NCBI RefSeq assembly: GCF_907165045.1
Contig: NZ_CAJRAU010000006.1
Location: 1 to 64,000 of the forward strand
Reading direction: 5' to 3'
Length of the DNA: 64,000 bases
DNA from: Dyadobacter linearis
GTDB taxonomy: Bacteria > Bacteroidota > Bacteroidia > Cytophagales > Spirosomataceae
In this document: positions 55,394-61,817 of the stretch, one piece after another
Layout of the letters: every line of letters begins with the position of its first letter
Numbering within the stretch: the stretch's first letter is position 1
Program-made: the position numbers and the translations under genes
The notes under the pieces: model-generated
Told to the model about the DNA's origin: nothing
Database searches by the model: none
What the model saw: only the letters and a program-made list of their open reading frames with translations

Positions 55394-56797
55394 TTACTGA
55401 ACCTTTATCGTAGTGTAGTAAAGTTCCAGCTTGACTCCCGGATCATCACTTTGCTGGTCACCGATAACGAGCCTGTTGAAGCTATTTGTGAAAGTTGTTC
55501 CCAACGCAGGATAAGTAGTCGAACTATACCGTTGAAGCTGTTCGTTGAATTGGGAAGTACGCAAGATCAAACCACCCACATCACCTGTTTCGCTCGCCAG
55601 TAATTCAGTCACATAAGAACTGATATCGATCAGATAATATTCTCTGTTTGTGACCATATCGACGATATATCTGCCGTAAGCAGGAACTTGTGATCCTAAA
55701 CTTAGTAGCGGCAAGGGAAATCCTGTCTGTCCCAGATAGAATTCATTGTTTTTGTCCACCCGATACACAACCAGCGAATCCGGCGCGCGGTACAGATTCG
55801 TAACGGACTGTCTTTTAGGTGTTATGCGCAGAAATGCTTTATTGGAAGCAGTGTATTTTATATTTTTCAAACCTCTCAAATAAGGCAGATCAACCCGCGT
55901 CATTAAACCTGGCCCCGCCTGAACAAACGACATATTGCCTGTTGCAGCAGAAGGCTGAGCAAGCCTTTTAGTTACTGGCAGATTCGCCGTGGGAGTACCT
56001 GTGCGGTCGGTAAGCACCTGGTTATAGAGTGCGTTATTATTGAAAACAGTCGAGTCTTTACTCACACCGTCGGCCCGGGGGGTGTGATAATGCATTTGAA
56101 GGGCTGCGCTGGCAGTAATAAATCCGACGATCGCTCCATTATCTGTCGGCGCGTTTCTTAAAACTAATCCTTTCACCAGATTAATCCATTCTGTATTGGA
56201 CGGGATCTGATTGGTCTTCGCTTTTGCAAAAATATCTTTTCCCAAAACATCCGATAATCGAATCACCAGCCTTTGCTGTCTTCTTGGTGAAGGCACTACC
56301 GTGGCCCGGCCGATCGGAGTAGGTTCGAAGGCAGTCGAATTGGAATTGAAATAGGCATTCTTATCGGTTGCAAGATCTGTCAGCAGCTTGTGTACGGTCA
56401 GATTCAGCGGTTTGGTTGTGTCTCCGTACGTGTACCTGTCGTAATAAATTGAGAAGATCAATGAATCATAAACTGCCTCCTGAGCAACAGTAACGCTAGA
56501 CTGGGTACCCGGCTGGAAAAAAGTAGAGGTTTGTATTTTTCCAAAATAAGGGTCAACATAACGCCCTACCAGCATTCGCTGCGCCGATCCTGTCATCACA
56601 GAGTCGGTAATAACAGTCGATAACAGGACCGTGGAAGTATCTGAAAACAATACTGCAAAATCATCTTGATTGGGTTGAACCAGTGATTCTATCTGATCTC
56701 CCCAATCGCAGGCTGACATCGAGATAGACAACCCTAATATAAACACCAGATTATATGCTGCTAAGGAAGCTCTGACGGATTTGTAATTCAATTTCAT
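55394..56797 (-). CDS. DUF4270 lipoprotein
   Basis: The 467-residue protein has a lipoprotein signal (lipobox SMSAC, mature Cys30), so it is probably anchored in the outer membrane. DUF4270 features are VGRYVDPYFGKIQTSTFFQPG, ALYNQVLTD, the repeated beta-strand blocks and the late TYPALGTTFTNSFNRLVIGDQQSD. The family is common in Bacteroidota and is often encoded near Kelch and DUF4907 proteins, as here, but its function is unknown. It is divergent from the Kelch gene, with a promoter at 56822-56851 facing it. It is usually surface-exposed or linked to carbohydrate handling; that is inference. Confidence 0.85.
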   Translation of the reverse strand: MKLNYKSVRASLAAYNLVFILGLSISMSACDWGDQIESLVQPNQDDFAVLFSDTSTVLLSTVITDSVMTGSAQRMLVGRYVDPYFGKIQTSTFFQPGTQSSVTVAQEAVYDSLIFSIYYDRYTYGDTTKPLNLTVHKLLTDLATDKNAYFNSNSTAFEPTPIGRATVVPSPRRQQRLVIRLSDVLGKDIFAKAKTNQIPSNTEWINLVKGLVLRNAPTDNGAIVGFITASAALQMHYHTPRADGVSKDSTVFNNNALYNQVLTDRTGTPTANLPVTKRLAQPSAATGNMSFVQAGPGLMTRVDLPYLRGLKNIKYTASNKAFLRITPKRQSVTNLYRAPDSLVVYRVDKNNEFYLGQTGFPLPLLSLGSQVPAYGRYIVDMVTNREYYLIDISSYVTELLASETGDVGGLILRTSQFNEQLQRYSSTTYPALGTTFTNSFNRLVIGDQQSDDPGVKLELYYTTIKVQ

Positions 56798-56821
56798 TTA
56801 TAGCAAGAACAGTAAAAAATG

Positions 56822-56851
56822 CAAAACTATCACATGTAAGCTTAATTACAA
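56822..56851 (-). promoter_or_regulatory. Promoter-like element for DUF4270
   Basis: On the minus strand TTG (56849-56851) is followed after 19 bases by TAGTTTTG (56822-56829), matching TTG-N19-TAnnTTTG. The leader would be about 18 bases, short but common in this phylum. Confidence 0.45.
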
Positions 56852-56893
56852 TATGATTTAGACAATTAGGAGGCAACAGAAAACTCGAATTGG

Positions 56894-57097
56894 TTGCAAC
56901 AAACTTTAAGCAGCCGGCGTAAACCTTTTCAACAGACGCTAAAAAACAATACGCACGATCGGTTGAAAGAGTGGCAGGACTATTTACAAACGCAAAATGC
57001 GGCGGGGTATTACAACCAAATGCAGCCGGAAGTCATCATCAAGGACGTCGGGAATACCCAACAACAATGCATTGAGTTGCGCGTTAAATGGGACTGA
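56894..57097 (+). CDS. Possible 67-residue cytoplasmic protein
   Basis: The frame starts with TTG at 56894 and encodes a polar, Gln-rich sequence that ends as VIIKDVGNTQQQCIELRVKWD. The middle reads KEWQDYLQTQNAAGYYNQMQPEV, which looks like folded protein rather than random sequence. I do not recognise the family and no signal peptide or membrane span is visible. AGGAGG lies 20 bases upstream of the TTG, too far to be an ordinary ribosome site. It could be a real small protein or a remnant of a larger one; confidence is low. Confidence 0.38.
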   Translation: MQQTLSSRRKPFQQTLKNNTHDRLKEWQDYLQTQNAAGYYNQMQPEVIIKDVGNTQQQCIELRVKWD

Positions 57098-57261
57098 CCG
57101 GCAAAGTTTTGGACAAAAAAGAGCTTATAATTTTTACTTAGCCCCTCCAAGCTATTATGTTTGCAAAAAATTAGTGTTAAAAACCTTTTCACCGCGCTCT
57201 GTGCCGCGTCTGTTCATTTATCAGTATTCAATTGTAACAATTCGTCAAACTATATTTTTTC

Positions 57262-58302
57262 ATGTTTAATACCTTAAAAAAGACTTCGTTAGCCATTCTA
57301 GTTGCATCTGTCGCTATCGTTTCATTTAGCTGTAAAGATGATGATCCGGAAGCGGATAAAATGGGTAACTGGTACAGAAGGGATCTTCCAAGTTTCGGAG
57401 GATCAGGCAGAACCCGCTCAGTGAGCTTTGTAATTGGCGAGGTGGGCTATATTGGAACAGGCTATACCAACGAAACAGTACCAAGAGTTAAAGATTTCTG
57501 GGCATTTAATGCCGGCTCAAAAATATGGTCACAGGTAGCTCCTTTCCCAGGAACTGGCCGCGCTGATGCTGCGGCATTCGTTTTGGACGGAAAAGCTTAC
57601 GTGGGAACAGGTTATGATGATGTAAGAACAGTTGATAACGGGTATAAAAAAGATTTCTATCAGTTTGATCCTGCTGCCAACAGATGGAAAGCAATCGCAG
57701 ACTTTCCTGGCACCCGTCAGGGCGCGACTGCGTTTGTAGCTAACAACAAAGGGTATGTAGGACTGGGTTACAACGGAAGCAATTACTTCCAGGACTTTTA
57801 TGAATACAATCCTGCAACTGACAAATGGACTGAAATTGCAACATTCATTGGTGGTAAGCGCAGCGGCGCTACTTCATTCTCTGTGGCTGGCAAAGCTTAT
57901 GTTGGTTTTGGAAGAAGCAATTCAACAGCGTTCACAAACGATCTTTATAGCTTTGATGCGGCTGGAAATGCCGGACGTGGCGCATGGTCACGCATTGCAT
58001 TCCCGAACGATGACGTGAAGGAAGCATTCACTACAAGAACCAATGCAACCGCATTTGTTCTTGGCGAAAAAGCTTACATCATCGGCGGAGAAAACAAATC
58101 TGATGTTTGGGAATTCGTTCCGGGAACCAACACATGGACTGAAATGGCACCATTTGCTGGTTTGGCAAGAGGTTACGCGGCAGGTTTCGCGATTGGTAAC
58201 GTAGGGTATTTCGGCACAGGTAGCGCGTCTGGTTCTGCTGGAACAGATGATTTCTGGGCATTCGATCCTGCTGCCGCAACAAACGATGACGACAATCAGT
58301 GA
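57262..58302 (+). CDS. Kelch-repeat beta-propeller lipoprotein
   Basis: The 346-residue protein has a lipoprotein signal (lipobox SFSC, mature Cys24). After a short acidic stretch, six Kelch-like repeats follow, each with a G-Y/V-G-T-G-Y block (VGYIGTGY, KAYVGTGY, KGYVGLGY, KAYVGFGR, KAYIIGGE, VGYFGTGS), then a conserved F-W/Y and a closing W-x-x-ΦxPF or similar. It forms a propeller outside the cytoplasm, probably on the outer membrane, and may bind sugar or protein. Its stop overlaps the DUF4907 start as GTGA. Confidence 0.88.
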   Translation: MFNTLKKTSLAILVASVAIVSFSCKDDDPEADKMGNWYRRDLPSFGGSGRTRSVSFVIGEVGYIGTGYTNETVPRVKDFWAFNAGSKIWSQVAPFPGTGRADAAAFVLDGKAYVGTGYDDVRTVDNGYKKDFYQFDPAANRWKAIADFPGTRQGATAFVANNKGYVGLGYNGSNYFQDFYEYNPATDKWTEIATFIGGKRSGATSFSVAGKAYVGFGRSNSTAFTNDLYSFDAAGNAGRGAWSRIAFPNDDVKEAFTTRTNATAFVLGEKAYIIGGENKSDVWEFVPGTNTWTEMAPFAGLARGYAAGFAIGNVGYFGTGSASGSAGTDDFWAFDPAAATNDDDNQ

Positions 58303-58652
58303 TCAGGAAGAATAAAAGCATAATTATAATACTGAGTACGATGGCCCTGGCTATTGCAGCTTATCTTCTCATTTTTCAAAAGAAAACAGAAGAGAGCAGT
58401 AACGGCCAGGGCCGCTCTTTGTTCAAAGTAGAAACATTCCAGGGCCAGGCTGGCTGGGCATACAGGATTTATCAGGATTCGGTGCCCGTCATTGAGCAGC
58501 TTACCCCGCCTGGGATTGTTGGTAACCAGGGTTTTCAATCTGAGCAAATGGCAAAGAGCACTGGTCTGCTTGTGAAGAAAAAGCTGGATCAGGGCATTTT
58601 CCCTCCAACTGTTTCACCCGGGGAACTTGATAGTCTGGGCGTGAAATATTGA
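58299..58652 (+). CDS. DUF4907 family protein
   Basis: The 117-residue protein has one N-terminal membrane anchor (residues ~5-26) and a small DUF4907 domain, with FKVETFQGQAGWAYRIYQDSVPVIEQ, PGIVGNQGFQSEQMAKSTGLLVKKKL and FPPTVSPGELDSLGV. The start is GTG (58299-58301), which overlaps the Kelch stop codon by four bases, so the pair is translationally coupled. The DUF4270, Kelch and DUF4907 set is recurrent in Bacteroidota, but its joint role is not known. It converges with the EEP gene 13 bases away. Confidence 0.85.
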   Translation: MIRKNKSIIIILSTMALAIAAYLLIFQKKTEESSNGQGRSLFKVETFQGQAGWAYRIYQDSVPVIEQLTPPGIVGNQGFQSEQMAKSTGLLVKKKLDQGIFPPTVSPGELDSLGVKY

Positions 58653-58665
58653 GCTGGCGAATTGA

Positions 58666-59766
58666 CTACTCCGATTTTTTAGCACTACCAAATCGATAGC
58701 TGGCTGTAACCGGATAGTGATCTGAATATTTTACATTTCTGTGGGTTTGAAAATCAAGTAGTTCTAGTTTGTCTGAATCATAGAACTGGTGATCGATGCG
58801 GATGAAATAAGGCAGTTTCCCAAAGCTGAACCCGAACCCGCTACCCTTGTCTTCAAATGCATTCGCAAAGCTTTTGCGCATTTTACCATATACATATCCG
58901 TAGGGTATTTCATTAAAATCCCCGCACACAATCACCGGATACGGCGAATCTTCCGCCCAAGCCTGCAAAGCTTTGATTTCCTGGGAGCGCTTCTTAAATC
59001 CAAATTTCATTCTGCTCAGGGTTACCCTACCCTCTTTAACCACGCCGTCTACCTTTTTCTGGTGAGCAAGTTTGTTAAGATCCAAGGTCATCGAATATAA
59101 ATGCAGCGCGATAATCCGTACCGTATCCTTACCTATTTTTAGATCAGCCCTGATCATCCCGTTCTGCGCCTCAAAAATCGTATCCTGACTGCTGACGATA
59201 GGATACTTTGAAAACAGAGCGAGTCCAACATATTGCCCCCACCTGATTGGCGCGTGCTCATATCTGACAGAATGCCTGAAACCGCGGCTTTCGAAGTATT
59301 TGGTGGTCTTAAACATCGCCCTACCTTCGTCATAAAACTCTGGCATACAAAGCACATCGCCGTTTTCAGCGATCCAGTTTTTCATTTCCCTGACCTGCTC
59401 TTTCCTTACATCATCGCTGGTACCCGCATTGCGCATGAAAACCTGGGTATTGTAGCTCAGCACCCGGAAACTACCGGCAGAGTCGTGTTCGTCTCCACTA
59501 CGTGAATTTCCGAAAGCATAAGTCCTGTCCAGAAAAATGCCTCCCAGCAAGATCAATGCCAGCGGCAACAGTGCCTTTTGCTTTTTAACAACAAACCAAA
59601 CCGGCAAAGAAATGACATGAACCAGGATTACGATGGGGAATGACATCATCATAAATCCCGCCACCCAGCCATCAAAAGGAATCCACAGGATCAGGGCATA
59701 AACGACAAGTGTATAGAATGCAAAACACTTATATAAAAACCACAAAAACTTTTCAATACTACCCAT
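58666..59766 (-). CDS. Membrane-anchored endonuclease/exonuclease/phosphatase family protein
   Basis: The protein has about 366 residues. Three N-terminal hydrophobic segments (residues ~5-95) are followed by an EEP (DNase I-like) domain. Motifs include FRVLSYNTQVF, CMPEFYDEGR, RADLKIGKDTVRIIALHLYS, PVIVCGDFNEIPYGYVYG, YFIRIDHQFYD and SDHYPVTASYRF, with the catalytic Glu, Asp/Asn and final Asp-His. The domain faces the periplasm. Its substrate may be a nucleic acid, a phospholipid headgroup or another phosphoester. The longest frame starts with TTG at 59808, but the ATG at 59766 begins the membrane helix directly, and TATTTTTG at 59786-59793 upstream of it resembles a -7 element, so the shorter form is preferred. 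Confidence 0.82.
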   Translation of the reverse strand: MGSIEKFLWFLYKCFAFYTLVVYALILWIPFDGWVAGFMMMSFPIVILVHVISLPVWFVVKKQKALLPLALILLGGIFLDRTYAFGNSRSGDEHDSAGSFRVLSYNTQVFMRNAGTSDDVRKEQVREMKNWIAENGDVLCMPEFYDEGRAMFKTTKYFESRGFRHSVRYEHAPIRWGQYVGLALFSKYPIVSSQDTIFEAQNGMIRADLKIGKDTVRIIALHLYSMTLDLNKLAHQKKVDGVVKEGRVTLSRMKFGFKKRSQEIKALQAWAEDSPYPVIVCGDFNEIPYGYVYGKMRKSFANAFEDKGSGFGFSFGKLPYFIRIDHQFYDSDKLELLDFQTHRNVKYSDHYPVTASYRFGSAKKSE

Positions 59767-59827
59767 CAAATCTATGTTCTTTTGGCAAAAATAGGCATTG
59801 AATATCAATTTTGAAGACCTTCCGTCA

Positions 59828-59859
59828 GTTGTAGATGTGATAAAATAGTTTTACCTTTG
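59828..59859 (+). promoter_or_regulatory. Promoter of the rimP-nusA-infB operon
   Basis: GTTG (59828-59831) is followed after 20 bases by TACCTTTG (59852-59859), a good match to the TTG-N19-21-TAnnTTTG consensus. Transcription would start near 59866, giving a leader of about 65 bases that contains the hairpin at 59889-59911. Confidence 0.6.
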
Positions 59860-59888
59860 CATCCTATTCTATTTTGATCGATTGATTG

Positions 59889-59911
59889 AGGGGGACGCCA
59901 ATCCCCTTTTT
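59889..59911 (+). terminator. Terminator-like hairpin in the rimP leader, possible attenuator
   Basis: A short G/C stem GGGGGA / TCCCC with loop CGCCAA is followed at once by TTTTTTATTT. It sits between the promoter and the rimP start codon, so full termination there would shut off an essential operon. A conditional attenuator is the simplest reading. Confidence 0.6.
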
Positions 59912-59929
59912 TATTTGCACAAAGTCTTC

Positions 59930-60412
59930 ATGACAATAAAGGAAAATATAGAAGTTTTATTGGCTCCATTACTGGAAGATGGTGATTGTTATTTAGTTGA
60001 CATTGTCACCAAGCCTTCCAAGCTTAGCCAGAAAATATCGATTCTGGTAGACAGTGATGAAGGGATTACAATTCAGCAGTGCACTTCTATCAGTCGCCGG
60101 CTGGCCAAGCAACTCGAAGAACTGGATCTGATCACAGAGGCATACACACTTGAAGTTTCTTCACCTGGTTTGGATCAACCCCTGGTCCTGCCGCGACAAT
60201 ACAAGAAAAATGTTGGAAGGAATCTAAAAGTTACCTTGAAAACAGGGGAAGTGATCAGTGGCGCTTTGACCGATGCCAGCGAGGAAGAGATCAATATCAA
60301 ACTACCGTTGCCGAAAAAGAAATCTAAAACGCCCGTTGATGAAAGTCTGCTGGAACGAAAAATTTCTCTGGATGAGATAGCAAAGGCATTAGTCGAAATA
60401 TCATTTAAATGA
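59930..60412 (+). CDS. rimP: Ribosome maturation factor RimP
   Basis: This ~160-residue protein is needed for maturation of the 30S subunit. The N-terminal domain has VEVLLAPLLEDGDCYLVDIVTKPS, KISILVDSDEGITIQQCTSISRRLAKQLE, and YTLEVSSPGLDQPLVLPRQYKKNVGRNLKV, the last being the signature of the family. A C-terminal SH3-like domain covers residues ~90-160. The ATG at 59930 is chosen; a longer TTG-started frame from 59882 would run through the leader hairpin. It is the first gene of the conserved rimP-nusA-infB operon, 87 bases before nusA. Confidence 0.95.
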   Translation: MTIKENIEVLLAPLLEDGDCYLVDIVTKPSKLSQKISILVDSDEGITIQQCTSISRRLAKQLEELDLITEAYTLEVSSPGLDQPLVLPRQYKKNVGRNLKVTLKTGEVISGALTDASEEEINIKLPLPKKKSKTPVDESLLERKISLDEIAKALVEISFK

Positions 60413-60499
60413 GATTCCAGGACGGAAAGCCTTTACTGTCTTGTAATCAATGACATAATATGTATAACTTAGTATCAGCAAATATTCTTTAAATAAGCA

Positions 60500-61741
60500 A
60501 TGGATAGCGGAATATTAATTGAATCATTCGCGGAGTTTGCAAACTCTAAAAACATTGATCGTCCAACCATGATCAGTGTTTTAGAAGAGGTATTTCGTAC
60601 CATGATTCGCAAGAAATATGGCACGGACGATAATTTTGATGTAATTATTAACCCTGAAAGTGGTGACCTCGAAATGTGGCGCACCAGGGAAATCGTTGAC
60701 GATAACTCGGAGGATATCTGGGACTATAATAAGATACCCCTTGCAGAAGCCCGCAAGATCCAGAGCGATTTTGAAGTAGGTGAAGAAGTGGCAGAAGAAG
60801 TTAAACTGGTAGAATTTGGCCGCAGACTTGTTCAAACAGCGCGTCAGACACTGATCCAGAAAATCAAGGACATGGAAAAAGAAATCATGTTCGAGAAATA
60901 CAAGGATCAGGTTGGTGAAATGATCACCGGAGAAGTTTATCAGACACTCAGACACGAGGTGATCATCGTGGATTCGGAAGGAAACGAGCTTTCCTTACCG
61001 CGTAACGAGCAGATTTCAAAAGACCGTTTCCGCAAAGGAGAATCCGTTAAATCTGTGATCCATAAAGTGGAAATGAATAACGGATCGCCGAAAATCACAT
61101 TGTCGAGAACATCACCGATGTTTCTTGAAAGGCTGTTCGAAGTTGAGATTCCTGAGATCTATGATGGAATTATATCAGTAAGAAGAGTTGTTCGTGAACC
61201 AGGGGAACGTGCGAAAGTAGCTGTTGAATCTTACGACGACAGAATTGACCCGGTGGGTGCTTGCGTGGGTATGAAAGGTTCGAGGATACACTCGATCGTG
61301 CGGGAACTTGGAAATGAGAACATCGACGTCATTAATTATACTGATAACCTAGAACTGTTGATCAGCCGTGCATTAAGCCCTGCGAAGGTTAGTTCAATGC
61401 AGATCGATCGTGATGCAAAACGTGTTTCGGTATTCTTAAAGCCGGATCAGGTATCACTCGCAATCGGGAAGGGCGGCCAGAACATCAAGCTTGCAGGCAA
61501 GCTGGTAGGGATGGAAATTGATGTATTCAGAGATGTAGAGGAGCAGAATGACGAAGATGTTGATTTGACTGAATTCTCTGATGAAATCGACGAATGGATT
61601 ATCAGTGAACTGCATAAGATAGGTTTGGATACTGCTAAAAGTGTCCTGGCTCTTAATAAAGAAGAACTTGTTAGGAGAACTGACCTGGAAGAAGCGACAG
61701 TCGAAGAAGTACTGGAAATACTACGGAAAGAATTTGAATAA
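60500..61741 (+). CDS. nusA: Transcription termination/antitermination factor NusA
   Basis: The protein has 413 residues. An N-terminal RNA-polymerase-binding domain (LIESFAEFANSKNIDRPTMISVLEEVF) is followed by an S1 domain (GEMITGEVYQTLRHEVIIVDSEGNELSLPRNE). Two KH domains follow: VGACVGMKGSRIHSIVRELGNENIDVI and VSLAIGKGGQNIKLAGKLVGMEIDVF. It ends in a short acidic tail with one helix-hairpin element (VRRTDLEEATVEEVLEILRKEFE). It binds the elongating polymerase and controls pausing and termination. The C-terminal repeats found in E. coli NusA are absent, as in most Bacteroidota. Confidence 0.96.
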   Translation: MDSGILIESFAEFANSKNIDRPTMISVLEEVFRTMIRKKYGTDDNFDVIINPESGDLEMWRTREIVDDNSEDIWDYNKIPLAEARKIQSDFEVGEEVAEEVKLVEFGRRLVQTARQTLIQKIKDMEKEIMFEKYKDQVGEMITGEVYQTLRHEVIIVDSEGNELSLPRNEQISKDRFRKGESVKSVIHKVEMNNGSPKITLSRTSPMFLERLFEVEIPEIYDGIISVRRVVREPGERAKVAVESYDDRIDPVGACVGMKGSRIHSIVRELGNENIDVINYTDNLELLISRALSPAKVSSMQIDRDAKRVSVFLKPDQVSLAIGKGGQNIKLAGKLVGMEIDVFRDVEEQNDEDVDLTEFSDEIDEWIISELHKIGLDTAKSVLALNKEELVRRTDLEEATVEEVLEILRKEFE

Positions 61742-61817
61742 TATAATAAACTGGCATGCCCGGCCATAGTGACCAGGACTGCGATAATGCAAAACTTTTT
61801 TTCTATTAATTGCTAAT

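Larger units (their letters stand above)
56798..57261. other. Divergent region between DUF4270 and the Kelch gene
   Basis: These 464 bases carry a minus-strand promoter-like element (56822-56851), a plus-strand -7 candidate TATGTTTG (57156-57163), and a possible short coding frame at 56894-57097. An AGGAGG at 56868-56873 resembles a Shine-Dalgarno signal, but no start codon stands at the usual distance. Confidence 0.45.

Noticed and set aside
59882..59929. N-terminal extension of RimP from TTG 59882
   Set aside because: The extra 16 codons translate the leader hairpin and its T run; RimP homology starts with the ATG at 59930.
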